Part shown: positions 16,683 to 25,040 of the stretch, one piece after another
How the letters are laid out: every line of letters begins with the position of its first letter
Position numbering within the stretch: position 1 is the stretch's first letter
Origin: Planctomycetota bacterium
GTDB taxonomy: Bacteria > Planctomycetota > JAJSAM01
Length of the DNA: 39,418 nucleotides
Assembly (NCBI GenBank): GCA_025459285.1
Contig: JALOQY010000016.1
Location: 1 to 39,418 of the forward strand
Reading direction: 5' to 3'
Notes under the pieces: model-generated
What the model saw: only the letters and a program-made list of their open reading frames with translations
Database searches by the model: none
What the model was told of the DNA's origin: nothing
Translations under genes and position numbers: made by a program

Positions 16683-17781
16683 CGAGGAACATCTCGGAAG
16701 GCTTGAAGAGCCGCATCCGCGGTCCCCAGGTGCCCGTGCCCCGGCAGACGAGGACGTCCATCCCGTCGACCCGGTAGGGACCCGCCTGGAGCGGGTAGCG
16801 GATCGCCGACACGTACCCGAAGGGCCAGATCTGGCCGGCGTGGGTGTGGCCCGAGACCATGAGGTCGGCGCCGGCCGCGGCGGCCTCCCGGGCATCGAGC
16901 GGCGAGTGGGAGAGGAGGATCACCGGACCGGACGCGGCCCTTTCGAGCGCCGCGACGACCGCGTGGTCCGTCTCCCCGTACTGGCGCCGTGCCGTGAGGT
17001 CGTCCACGCCGGCCAGCCAGAGTCCGGGCACCAGTTCGCTCGCCTCGTCGCGCAGGACGGTGAACCCCGCGTCCCGGAGGAGCCGGACGGAACGCTCGAG
17101 CCCGGCGTAGTACTCGTGGTTCCCGGTGACGGCGAAGACGCCGAGGGGAGCGCGAAGGCGCGAGAGGACCGGTCGCAACGGCTCCACCCGCCGGACGTTG
17201 CCGTCCACGAGGTCTCCCACGACGAAGACGGCGTCGGGCCGCAGGGCCTCGATCCGGTCCACGAGGTCTCCGAGCCAGCGCTCCCCGAGAATCGTGCCGA
17301 GGTGCAGGTCGGAGATCACGACGAATCGCAGCCCGTCCCGCTCCGGGGGAAGGCCGGGGAGCGAAACCTCGTGCTCCACGACGACCGGCGGGCGGAGCGC
17401 CTGGAACATGGCGAATGCGGAGAGACCGACCGCCGCAAGGGACGCCGCGATCCGCAGCGGGCGTGCCACCGCCGGCCAGAGCCGGCCGAAACCCGTCAGG
17501 ATGTCCGCGGCCAGCAGGAAGACCGTGAGCAGGAAGAGCACGCCGAGCCACGTGGAGCCGAACCAGTCGAAGGCCCGGGCCAGCCCCGCGGGGGCGGTGC
17601 GGTCGAAGATGCGGGCAAGGGGAAAACTGGTCCAGAGGAGGATCGCCGCGGAGCGCCGCGACCAGGGGCCCGCGTACGGCGCCACGAGCGACCCGACACG
17701 CCAGAACACGTAGGCATTCATGGCCGTCCAGACCAGGAGGACGGTCGCGATGAAGACCGGCATGCGGAGCGACTCGGGCAT
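16654..17781 (-). CDS. membrane-anchored metallophosphoesterase
   Basis: Calcineurin-like phosphoesterase of 375 residues from the ATG at 17779-17781. A longer in-frame start at 17931 gives a Ser/Pro/Arg-rich extension that looks non-coding. Four hydrophobic helices come first (around VFIATVLLVWTAMNAYVFW, AAILLWTSFPLA, LGVLFLLTVFLLAADIL and IAASLAAVGLSAFAMFQAL). The two-metal phosphatase domain follows with DLHLG, VGDLVDG, GNHEYY, LSHSP and SGHTHAGQ. This layout matches YkuE/YaeI-type enzymes, some of which act on lipid-linked phosphates such as UDP-diacylglucosamine-like substrates. The substrate here is unknown. It lies 79 bases downstream of the hydrolase gene on the same strand. Confidence 0.9.
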   Translation of the reverse strand: MPESLRMPVFIATVLLVWTAMNAYVFWRVGSLVAPYAGPWSRRSAAILLWTSFPLARIFDRTAPAGLARAFDWFGSTWLGVLFLLTVFLLAADILTGFGRLWPAVARPLRIAASLAAVGLSAFAMFQALRPPVVVEHEVSLPGLPPERDGLRFVVISDLHLGTILGERWLGDLVDRIEALRPDAVFVVGDLVDGNVRRVEPLRPVLSRLRAPLGVFAVTGNHEYYAGLERSVRLLRDAGFTVLRDEASELVPGLWLAGVDDLTARRQYGETDHAVVAALERAASGPVILLSHSPLDAREAAAAGADLMVSGHTHAGQIWPFGYVSAIRYPLQAGPYRVDGMDVLVCRGTGTWGPRMRLFKPSEMFLVTLRAAPGR

Positions 17782-17860
17782 CCGGAGATCATACGGGCTG
17801 CCAGGAGAAACGCGGCCTATCGCCGGAACCGGCGCCACGCGTCCGCCGGGAAGGGGAGGC

Positions 17861-18706
17861 TCACCGGGAACCGGCGGGGAGGGAGGAGAGGAAGGCCGCG
17901 ATCTCCCGCCAGAAGTCCTCGAACTGCGCACCCGAAGGCAGGCCGTTGTGGCCGGTGTCGTACTCGAGAAGGCGGGAACGGGGACAGAGGGCGGCGAGAC
18001 GGCGCGCGCCGGCGATCGGCGCGAGGCGGTCGTAGCGGCCGTGGAGGAACAGCACGGGAAGGTCGACCGACCGGAGCGCCTCGCCGGTGCGGTAGGGACT
18101 CCTCACGAGGAAGGACGGCGCTCCGTAACGGTTCGCGAGGGAGGCCACGCTCTCCGGCGTGGACTGGAGGACCAGCCCGGCGGGCAGCGGGTCGCCGCGC
18201 CGGGAGAGTTCCGCCGCGAGGTCCGCCGCGACGCCGCCGCCGATCGACCGGCCATGCAGGACGATGCGCCGCGGGTCGATGTCCGCGCGGAGCGGGAGAA
18301 GGCGCCAGAAACCGAGCGCGTCCTCGCGGATCGAGGCCTGCGAAGGCTTCCCGGTCGAGGATCCGTAGCCGGGATACTCCACGAGCAGCACCGACCAGCC
18401 GAGCCGGTGGTAGCCGTCGACGAGCCACTCCTGGTCCTCGGCGCGTTCGGCGTTTCCGTGGAAGAAGACGACCGCCGGCGCGCGGGCCGGACCGTCCGGC
18501 GCGCGTGCGAAGAACGCCCCGGTGCGGCGGCCGGGCCCCGCCTCGTGGACGAGGGTCTCCGCTCCGCGCGGAGCGGGCCGGTGGCCCCCCGGGACCATCT
18601 GGCGGGGGAAGACGAGGCGGTCCTGCAGGAGGTACAGGGCGGCGATCCAGAGGACGTAGAGGCCGGCCGGCACGAGGAGGAAGGTGAGCATCCTCCGGAC
18701 TCTCAT
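17861..18706 (-). CDS. membrane-anchored alpha/beta hydrolase
   Basis: Protein of 281 residues. The ATG (18704-18706) overlaps the upstream aminotransferase stop, so I chose it over the long upstream extension. An N-terminal hydrophobic helix (MLTFLLVPAGLYVLWIAALY) anchors or exports the enzyme. The hydrolase core has the oxyanion region FFHGNAE, the nucleophile elbow HGRSIGGG (serine nucleophile), the acid in HGRYDRLAP and the histidine in DTGHNGL. It resembles the ABHD13/ABHD17-like bacterial family (BEM46 type). The substrate is not predictable. Confidence 0.9.
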   Translation of the reverse strand: MRVRRMLTFLLVPAGLYVLWIAALYLLQDRLVFPRQMVPGGHRPAPRGAETLVHEAGPGRRTGAFFARAPDGPARAPAVVFFHGNAERAEDQEWLVDGYHRLGWSVLLVEYPGYGSSTGKPSQASIREDALGFWRLLPLRADIDPRRIVLHGRSIGGGVAADLAAELSRRGDPLPAGLVLQSTPESVASLANRYGAPSFLVRSPYRTGEALRSVDLPVLFLHGRYDRLAPIAGARRLAALCPRSRLLEYDTGHNGLPSGAQFEDFWREIAAFLSSLPAGSR

Positions 18707-19779
18707 CGGAAGCGCGGGAGCGCCTCGTCGAGGTGGGCGAGGCCGGCGGTCAGTCGTTCGGCGGATGCGCCGGCGGCCACGCGGATCCGCGTCGGGTCGC
18801 CGAAGAACCGTCCGGGCACGAAGGCCGTGTCCCGCTCGCGGCGCAGCCAGTCGCACAGCGGTTCGGTGTCCGCGATCCCGTCGAGGCGCGGGAAGGCCAC
18901 CACGCCGGCATCGGGAAGGACGCAATCCACGTCCGTCCGTCCGGCGAGCCAGCGGCCGAATGCCTCCCGGCCCGCCATCGTGCTGCGGCGGGCGTGGGCA
19001 AGCCGCTCGTCGATCGTGTCGAGCGCGGCGTCCACGGCGGCGGCCACGGGCGTGGGGGGGACGACGGTCAGGTAATCGAGGAGTTCGGCGGCCCGCCTTC
19101 TGAGAACCGGCGGGCAGAGGATCCAGCCGGCGCGAAGGGACCCTAGACCGTACACCTTGGTGAAGGACGAGGTGACGACGACCGTGGGATCCTCGGCGCG
19201 GTACGAGGTGGAGACGGGGCCCTCGAGGAAGTCGCGGTAGACCTCGTCGATGAGCACCGTCGCGCCGTGGGAGGCCGCGAGTTCCCGGATGGCGTGAAGC
19301 TCGTCGTCCGCGAGGTGCACGCCGGTCGGGTTGTGGAGGTCGGTGAGGAGGACCAGGCGCGCCCCGCAATCAAGGGCGGCACGCGTCTCCTCCAGATCCA
19401 GACGGTAGCGAAGGGCCGGCCGCCGGTGGAGGCTCACCACGGTTCCGCGGAGCAGGTTCACGAGGCCGGGCAGGTTCTCGTAGACCGGCTCTTCCACCGC
19501 CACCGGACCGTCCCGCTCGAGGAGGAGATACACGAGGAGGAAGTTCCCCATCGTGCTGCCGGGTACGAACAGGACGTGGTCCGGGGGCATGCCGTACCGG
19601 GTGGCGATCCGCTCCTCCACGAGGCGGTCGCCGTCACCGGTGGGATGCTGGCGGTGACCCTCGTAGTCCCGGACCGGTGGCAGGGGAAGCGGAGGCGCGG
19701 AGGACACCGTCAGGTCGATGCCGTGGACGGCGCCGTGTTCCTTGGCCCAGCGCATGTAGGAGAAGACGGGATGGCGCAT
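18703..19779 (-). CDS. class I/II pyridoxal-phosphate aminotransferase
   Basis: Protein of 358 residues with the fold-type I features DLHNPTG, LIDEVYRDF and the Schiff-base lysine in SSFTKVYGLGSLRAGW, followed by an arginine-containing VAAGAS segment near the end that could bind the substrate carboxylate. The ATG is at 19777-19779; a later ATG (MRWAKEHG) is possible but would remove conserved residues. The gene is translationally coupled (ATGA) to the hydrolase downstream. Which amino acid it uses is not clear; the short N-terminus recalls the unassigned aspartate/aromatic aminotransferase-like group. Confidence 0.85.
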   Translation of the reverse strand: MRHPVFSYMRWAKEHGAVHGIDLTVSSAPPLPLPPVRDYEGHRQHPTGDGDRLVEERIATRYGMPPDHVLFVPGSTMGNFLLVYLLLERDGPVAVEEPVYENLPGLVNLLRGTVVSLHRRPALRYRLDLEETRAALDCGARLVLLTDLHNPTGVHLADDELHAIRELAASHGATVLIDEVYRDFLEGPVSTSYRAEDPTVVVTSSFTKVYGLGSLRAGWILCPPVLRRRAAELLDYLTVVPPTPVAAAVDAALDTIDERLAHARRSTMAGREAFGRWLAGRTDVDCVLPDAGVVAFPRLDGIADTEPLCDWLRRERDTAFVPGRFFGDPTRIRVAAGASAERLTAGLAHLDEALPRFR

Positions 19780-19859
19780 CCGGGAATGAGAACCCCCGGC
19801 GGGTGGGGAACGAAGCTTTCCGTGCTCCCGCGCCGCCGTTTCCCGGTTAAGCTCTCACC

Positions 19860-20978
19860 ATGCGTGGGATCTCCTGTTTCGTCGCGGTCCTCCTTCTCCT
19901 TCCGGTGACGGCGGCCGCGGCCGACGGGCCGCGGGTGGCGGAAGCGGCGGCCGCCGATGTGCGCGTGCGCACCGGCCCGGCCATGAAGCACCCGGCCGTC
20001 GCGAAGCTCGCGCAGGGAGATCTCGTGCTCGTCCTCGGCGACGAGGGCCTCTGGAAGAAGGTGCGGCTTCCCGGCGGCTTCGCCTGCTTCGTCCACTCGT
20101 CACTGGTCCGGCGGGAACGGCCCGGGGAGGCGGTGGTGGACGCCGACCGTGTGCTCCTCCGTCCGACGGCGGGCAAGGAGCAGCTTCCTCTCGAGACCGT
20201 GCTGGGCAAGGGGGACCCGCTCGATGTGCTCGGAGAGGAGGGGGAGTGGCTCCGGGTGATCGCCCCGGAGTCCGCCCACCTCTACGTCTACGCGGAACTG
20301 CTGAAGGACCTCGGTCCGGCGGCGGAGTACCGGCGCCGCCTCGACGACGAGGCCTCGGCCCGGCGGGAGAGCCTGCTCTCCGGCCGGTCCCCGGAGGCCC
20401 TGAAAGCGGACCGCGAGGCGCGACAGAAGGCGCTCCGGGAGGAGGCGCTCGCTCTCGGCGAGCAGGTTCTTGCCGGGACGGGGGATGCGGCGGAACTCCG
20501 GCGGCGGATCGATTCCATCGCCCTCGCGGCCGAAGACGAACTGACGGGGGGGTACGCGAACGCCCTTCTCGCGCTGCTCGCCCTGCGGGAGAGCGTGGAG
20601 AGGCTCCGCCTCGAACTCGGATCCGCGGAGGCGGAGAAGAACCGGACCGCGGAGGAACTCCAGGCCATGCGGGGGCGCCTTTCGGCGGCGGAGCGGGACT
20701 ATCAGGCGTCCCTCGAGAAGGCCCGGGAGCTCCGGGCGCTGCGCGAGGGGGCCTTCCAGGCGGTGGGGGTGGTGGAGGCGCGGGAAGGTGGATTCGTGCT
20801 CGTCCACGGCGACCGTCCGCTCTACCGGCTGGAGTCGGAGCGGTTCCGACTGGCCGACTACCTCGGCCGTCGCGTGGCGGTGAGCGGGCGGATGGTCTTC
20901 GCCGGTCCGGACTCGACCTCGGGCCGCCTTCTCGTGGAGAAGCTGGAGATCCTGCCCGCGGAGCCGCGGCCGCGATGA
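19860..20978 (+). CDS. secreted SH3/coiled-coil protein, first gene of a two-component operon
   Basis: Protein of 372 residues with a signal peptide (MRGISCFVAVLLLLPVTAAAA). Two bacterial SH3 modules follow (about residues 25-85, with VRVRTGPAMKHPAVAKL and LWKKVRLP, and about 90-150, with VLLRPTAGK and WLRVIAPE). A long charged coiled coil spans about 155-300, and a small beta-rich C-terminal domain ends in LLVEKLEIL. SH3 modules of this type often bind cell-wall peptides. Its stop overlaps the histidine kinase ATG, so it may feed an envelope signal to that kinase; this is inference. A TAAGCT -10-like box ends only 6 bases before the ATG, suggesting a leaderless message. Confidence 0.8.
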   Translation: MRGISCFVAVLLLLPVTAAAADGPRVAEAAAADVRVRTGPAMKHPAVAKLAQGDLVLVLGDEGLWKKVRLPGGFACFVHSSLVRRERPGEAVVDADRVLLRPTAGKEQLPLETVLGKGDPLDVLGEEGEWLRVIAPESAHLYVYAELLKDLGPAAEYRRRLDDEASARRESLLSGRSPEALKADREARQKALREEALALGEQVLAGTGDAAELRRRIDSIALAAEDELTGGYANALLALLALRESVERLRLELGSAEAEKNRTAEELQAMRGRLSAAERDYQASLEKARELRALREGAFQAVGVVEAREGGFVLVHGDRPLYRLESERFRLADYLGRRVAVSGRMVFAGPDSTSGRLLVEKLEILPAEPRPR

Positions 20979-22339
20979 GCCTCCGGCTCCGGCTCGTGCT
21001 GTCCTTCGCCGTGGTGTTCGGCCTCGGCTTCGCCGCGCTCGGCTACGGGGCGGTGCGCATATCCGGGGAGATCGTGGAGCGCGAGCTCACCGCGCGGATC
21101 GAGATGGCGCGGGCGGTGATCGAGGCGAACCCGGCGTTCTTCCTCCATGAGGCATCGCTCCGACACAAGGAACTCGCCCAACTGGCGGCCCTCTCCGGGT
21201 TCGAGGTGGTCGTCCTGACCCGTGGCGAGGGGGCCGTGGTCGGAGCCAGTTGCCCCTTCGAGATGGCGGAGGAAGCGCGGATCCGGCTTCTCGGCACCTC
21301 GGAAGGGCGGACGGTCGAGGTGGGTGGATCGATGTACCGCGGCGTCAACGTCCGGGCGGCGGGACTGCCACTCCTCCTCCTGGCTCCCGAGAAGCACATC
21401 ATGGTCGCCAAAGCCCGCGCGCGCGAGCCGATCATCGTCGTCTCCATCGTCGGGCTTGTCGTCCTCCTGTGCCTCGGGACGCTGATCGCGGGGACCGTGA
21501 CGCGGCCGCTCCGGCGCCTCGCGGAGTGGGCGGGCCGGGCGCGGGAAGGAAGCCTCGACGAGGCGGTCCCGTCCGGGGGGACCGGGGAGGTCCGGGCACT
21601 GTCCCGGGCTTTCTCCGAGATGGTTTCGGGGCTTCGCCGGCACCGCGAGGAGATGATTGCCGGCGAGAAGCTCCGGTCGCTGGGACGGTTCTCCGCGGCG
21701 GTGGCGCACGAACTCCGGAATCCGCTCTCCGGGATGCGGATGACCGTCCAGCTGCTGCGCCGGTCCGCCACCGGGGAAGCCGCCGCCGATCTCGACTTCC
21801 TCCTGTCGGAGATGGCCCGGCTCGACCACTCCGTGGAGGAGTTGCTCTTCCACGCCGGGGAGCCGCGCTACGCGATGCGGGACGGCGACGTCCGGGAGGT
21901 GGTCCTCGCCACGGAGCGGGCGCTCGCGCCGCTGGCCGCCCACCTCGGAGTGACACTCGACGTAGAGCGGCCCGCCGGGGAGATCCGGCAGCGGGCCGAC
22001 GAGAGCCGGTTGCGGCAGGCGCTCATGAATCTCGTTCGCAATGCCCTGGAGGCCTCGCCGGTCGGGGGATCCGTGACGGTCTCGGTCGACGCCACCGCCC
22101 GCCTCGGGGTCGCCTTCACGGTCACCGACGGGGGGCCGGGAGTGCCTCCGGAGATCGAACCGCGCCTCTTCACCCCGTTCGCGAGCGGCCGGGAAGGCGG
22201 CACGGGCCTCGGCCTCTCCAACACGCGGGCGATCGCCCGCGCGCACGGCGGCGAGGTGAGATACGAACGGCGGGAAGGGCGGACGGTCTTCGTCCTCTCC
22301 ATACCCGCCGGGGAGGGCCCATGGCCCGCATCCTCGTGA
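20975..22339 (+). CDS. membrane sensor histidine kinase (NtrB-like)
   Basis: Protein of 454 residues. A first membrane helix (about 8-28), an extracytoplasmic sensor segment (about 30-150) and a second helix (about 152-174) are followed by a HAMP domain starting TRPLRRLAEW. The H-box is AAVAHELRNPLSG with phospho-acceptor His245. The ATPase part has the N-box QALMNLVRNALEAS, G1 DGGPGVP, F-box LFTPFAS and G2 GGTGLGLSNTRAIARAHGG. The ATG overlaps the SH3 gene stop, and the gene's end overlaps the response regulator start by 19 bases. The natural partner is therefore the regulator next door. The signal sensed is unknown. Confidence 0.93.
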   Translation: MSLRLRLVLSFAVVFGLGFAALGYGAVRISGEIVERELTARIEMARAVIEANPAFFLHEASLRHKELAQLAALSGFEVVVLTRGEGAVVGASCPFEMAEEARIRLLGTSEGRTVEVGGSMYRGVNVRAAGLPLLLLAPEKHIMVAKARAREPIIVVSIVGLVVLLCLGTLIAGTVTRPLRRLAEWAGRAREGSLDEAVPSGGTGEVRALSRAFSEMVSGLRRHREEMIAGEKLRSLGRFSAAVAHELRNPLSGMRMTVQLLRRSATGEAAADLDFLLSEMARLDHSVEELLFHAGEPRYAMRDGDVREVVLATERALAPLAAHLGVTLDVERPAGEIRQRADESRLRQALMNLVRNALEASPVGGSVTVSVDATARLGVAFTVTDGGPGVPPEIEPRLFTPFASGREGGTGLGLSNTRAIARAHGGEVRYERREGRTVFVLSIPAGEGPWPASS

Positions 22340-23694
22340 TCGACGACGAACCGGGCATCTGCCAGGCCCTGGAGAAGCTGTTCCGGGCCGAGGGGCACGA
22401 GGTGCGTACCTCCTCCCGGGCCGAGACCGGGGTCCCCCTGGCCGAGGCGTTCTGCCCGGACCTCGTGATCCTCGATGTCCGACTGCCCGGGATGAACGGG
22501 CTCGACGCACTGGCTCGCCTCCGCAAGGCCGATCCGCGCCTGCCGGCGATCGTGGTCACGGCCTACGGTACGGTGGACACCGCCGTGGAGGCCGTGCGGC
22601 GCGGGGCCTACGACTATCTCCTGAAGCCGCTCGACGTGGACCGGATCCTGGCCGTGGCGAACCGCGCGCTCTCGAGCCGGCGTTTCTCCGCCGAGATCGC
22701 GCTGAAGAGCGAGACGGAGGATTCGACACCGGTGCGCACCGCGATCGTGGGGCGCACTCCGGCGATGCAGGAGGTCTTCAAGCGGATCGGGGCACTGGCC
22801 CTCTCCGATGTCCCGGTCCTCGTGACCGGGGAGATCGGCACCGGGAAGGAACTCGTGGCCCGGGCCATCCACTACGCCTCGGCGCGGGCGCGCCGGCCCT
22901 TCGTCGCCGTTTCCTGCGGCGTGGTGCCGGAGGGCGAAGCGCGGGCGGAGCTCATGGGCGAGGCGGCGGCGGAGGGGCGGCCGGCCCGGGTGGGCCGCGT
23001 GGAGGGGGCGGAGGGCGGCACGCTCTTCCTCGACGACGTGACGGCGCTGCCCCCTGCGGTCCAGGTCGCCCTGCTGTCGCTGCTCGAGGAGCGAGCCTAC
23101 GAGCGGGGCGGCGACGCGGTTCGGCGCAAGGCGGATGTCCGCGTGATCTCGGCGGCCAGCGGCGACCTCCGGGGAGCCATCGACGGCGGGCGGTTCCGGG
23201 AAGACCTCTACTGGGGGCTGAACGTGGTGACGGTGCGCGTGCCTCCCCTGCGGGAGCGGCTCGCGGACCTGCCCGCCCTCGCTGCGCACTTCCTCCGGGG
23301 AACGGGCGCCGCTCTCTCCAAGGAGGCGCTGCGCGCGCTCCTCGGCCACTCCTGGCCGGGAAACGTCCGGGAACTCCGCGGTGCCCTGGAGCACGCAGTG
23401 GTTCTGTCCCGGGGGGGGGCCATCCTGGCCGAGCACCTGCCGGAGGCGGTGATCGGCGGTGCGGCGGAACGGCCCGGGCGGGACGAAGAGACGATCCGTG
23501 CCCTGGTCGGTCGCGCGGTGGAGGAGGCGCCGGAGGAGGGAAGCGACCTCTACGAACGACTGCTCGCGCGATTCGAGGCGCCACTGATCTCGGCCGTGCT
23601 GCACCGGACCGGGGGCAACCAGGTGCAGGCGGCGAAGCTGCTCGGCATCCACCGGACGACCCTGAGGAACAAGATCGACCGCTACGGGCTCTAG
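22321..23694 (+). CDS. NtrC-like response regulator lacking the GAFTGA loop
   Basis: Protein of 457 residues with three parts: a receiver domain (1-120, phospho-acceptor Asp52, Lys102), an AAA+ domain (about 140-380) and a Fis-type helix-turn-helix (about 421-457, ending AAKLLGIHRTTLRNKIDRYGL-like). Walker A is GEIGTGKE (170-177) and Walker B GGTLFLDDV (232-240). Where classic sigma-54 activators read ELFGHEKGAFTGA, this one has ELMGEAAAEGRPARVGR (210-226), so the sigma-54-contact loop is absent. FREDLYYR reads FREDLYWG, which removes the second arginine finger (Arg293 kept, Gly299 instead of Arg). It may bind DNA but act without sigma-54. It is the partner of the upstream kinase. Confidence 0.92.
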   Translation: MARILVIDDEPGICQALEKLFRAEGHEVRTSSRAETGVPLAEAFCPDLVILDVRLPGMNGLDALARLRKADPRLPAIVVTAYGTVDTAVEAVRRGAYDYLLKPLDVDRILAVANRALSSRRFSAEIALKSETEDSTPVRTAIVGRTPAMQEVFKRIGALALSDVPVLVTGEIGTGKELVARAIHYASARARRPFVAVSCGVVPEGEARAELMGEAAAEGRPARVGRVEGAEGGTLFLDDVTALPPAVQVALLSLLEERAYERGGDAVRRKADVRVISAASGDLRGAIDGGRFREDLYWGLNVVTVRVPPLRERLADLPALAAHFLRGTGAALSKEALRALLGHSWPGNVRELRGALEHAVVLSRGGAILAEHLPEAVIGGAAERPGRDEETIRALVGRAVEEAPEEGSDLYERLLARFEAPLISAVLHRTGGNQVQAAKLLGIHRTTLRNKIDRYGL

Positions 23695-24947
23695 CGCGCC
23701 GGCGTATCCTTCAGCATCTGGTAGCGGCGCTCGTACAGCTCCTTGAAGATCCGCTCCAGGCTGACGCCCCACTGCTCCTCGGCCTTCTCGAAGAGTTCGA
23801 TCGCTTCGGTGTATGCCTTCAGGGCCTTCTCGCGGTGGGCGGCACGGTCGGGAGCGCCGGGCTGCGCCTTCAGGTAGTGCGCGTCACCCTCGGACTTGAG
23901 CTTCGCGGCCCGCTCCAGGACGGCGTTCAGCTCGGGGTTGGCGCTTTTCGGGATCCGGGCGCCCACCGAGCCGATGCCGCTCGCGGGTTCCGGGCCGGAG
24001 GCGGTTTCGTCGCCGTCGCCCGTGCCGCCGGCGGGAGGCGCGGTCCCGCCGCGTTCCGCCTTCATCGCGGCGCGCGTGAGTTCGCCACTCCGGAAGAAGT
24101 GGCCGAGGAGTTCGTAGGAGGCCGAGGACTTCGGGCGGTCGCCCGCGACGCAGGCCTTCCGGTAGACTTCGTAGAGGGCGCGTTCCACGCCGTCACCGGG
24201 CTCCTCGAGGGCCTTCTCCAGAAGGTAGGTCACGTGGCTCGAAAGACCGTGGGCGCGGCAGAAGCGCGCGAGGTCGAGCCACGCCGCGGCGCCGCGCAGG
24301 CCGGCGTGGCGTCGCTGGTACTCGGTTTCTGCGAGCGCCTGCTTCTGCTCCGGGGTCCGGGCGATCATGGAATCCCCGAGTTCACCGCGCTTCACGCGGG
24401 CGCTGATCCCGCCCTCCTTGCGGAACGTCACCTCGACGGGAGTCTCCTCGACGAGGTCGGCGAGGAACGGATCGCCGCCGGCGAGCTGGATCCGCGCCAT
24501 CGGGGGGCCGTCGAGGGCGGCGCCGAGCCGGAGGTCCTCGAGGAGGAAGCGGAAGAGCCGGGCGCGGGCGAGCAGGCTCGATCCGCCGGCGGAATCGACG
24601 CCCGCCGCGGGGCGGGCGAGCGCCTTCTCGAGGAGCGGCACCGCGCCGGCGAAGTCGGCCTCCAGGTAGGCGCGCCGGCCCCGGGCGTACTGGTCCGCCG
24701 CGGGAACGGATGTCGGGGGAGGTTCGATGATCGAGCCCGCCACGGCGGGCGGCGGATCGGAGGGGGGGGGCTTCGGCGCGCCGGCAAAGAGGCCGACGAA
24801 CTCGCGGACGAGGTCCCGGGGAGCGTCCACCAGGGAATAGGCGGTGCCCTTCTCGCTCTCGGCGGCCCGGCGGTGCAGGTAGTAGCCGCCGGTGGCGATG
24901 AGGAAGATGGCGCCGAGGGCGGCGAGCGAATTGCGGAAAGCTCGCAT
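23691..24947 (-). CDS. membrane-anchored TPR-like protein of unknown function
   Basis: Protein of 418 residues from the ATG at 24945-24947; a start 13 codons upstream also exists but lacks support. An N-terminal anchor (LAALGAIFLIATGGYYL) and a proline-rich linker precede helical repeats with TPR-like spacing, for example YARGRRAYLEADFAGAVPLL and a final SEGDAHYLKA...AHREKALKAYTEAIELF. The repeats probably scaffold protein contacts in the periplasm; no enzymatic motif is seen. Its TAG stop and the regulator's TAG stop share a single CTAG (23691-23694), so the two convergent genes overlap by 4 bases. The next gene upstream on this strand is spoIID-like, 93 bases away. Confidence 0.75.
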   Translation of the reverse strand: MRAFRNSLAALGAIFLIATGGYYLHRRAAESEKGTAYSLVDAPRDLVREFVGLFAGAPKPPPSDPPPAVAGSIIEPPPTSVPAADQYARGRRAYLEADFAGAVPLLEKALARPAAGVDSAGGSSLLARARLFRFLLEDLRLGAALDGPPMARIQLAGGDPFLADLVEETPVEVTFRKEGGISARVKRGELGDSMIARTPEQKQALAETEYQRRHAGLRGAAAWLDLARFCRAHGLSSHVTYLLEKALEEPGDGVERALYEVYRKACVAGDRPKSSASYELLGHFFRSGELTRAAMKAERGGTAPPAGGTGDGDETASGPEPASGIGSVGARIPKSANPELNAVLERAAKLKSEGDAHYLKAQPGAPDRAAHREKALKAYTEAIELFEKAEEQWGVSLERIFKELYERRYQMLKDTPAR

Positions 24948-25040
24948 TCCCGCATTCTGCCACCCCCTGCGTCGTTCGCCGAACAACCGTCGGCCCCGGA
25001 GGCGCCGGCCGGGCGAGACCGTGGGAGATCGGGAGGACGA

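Noticed and set aside
17782-17931. N-terminal extension of the metallophosphoesterase
   Set aside because: Ser/Pro/Arg-rich and unlike any membrane anchor; looks like GC-rich frame read-through.
24973-24983. GTTCGCCGAAC palindrome upstream of the TPR-like gene as a LexA-type box
   Set aside because: The half-sites are in the wrong orientation and spacing for known LexA boxes, and only one copy is seen.
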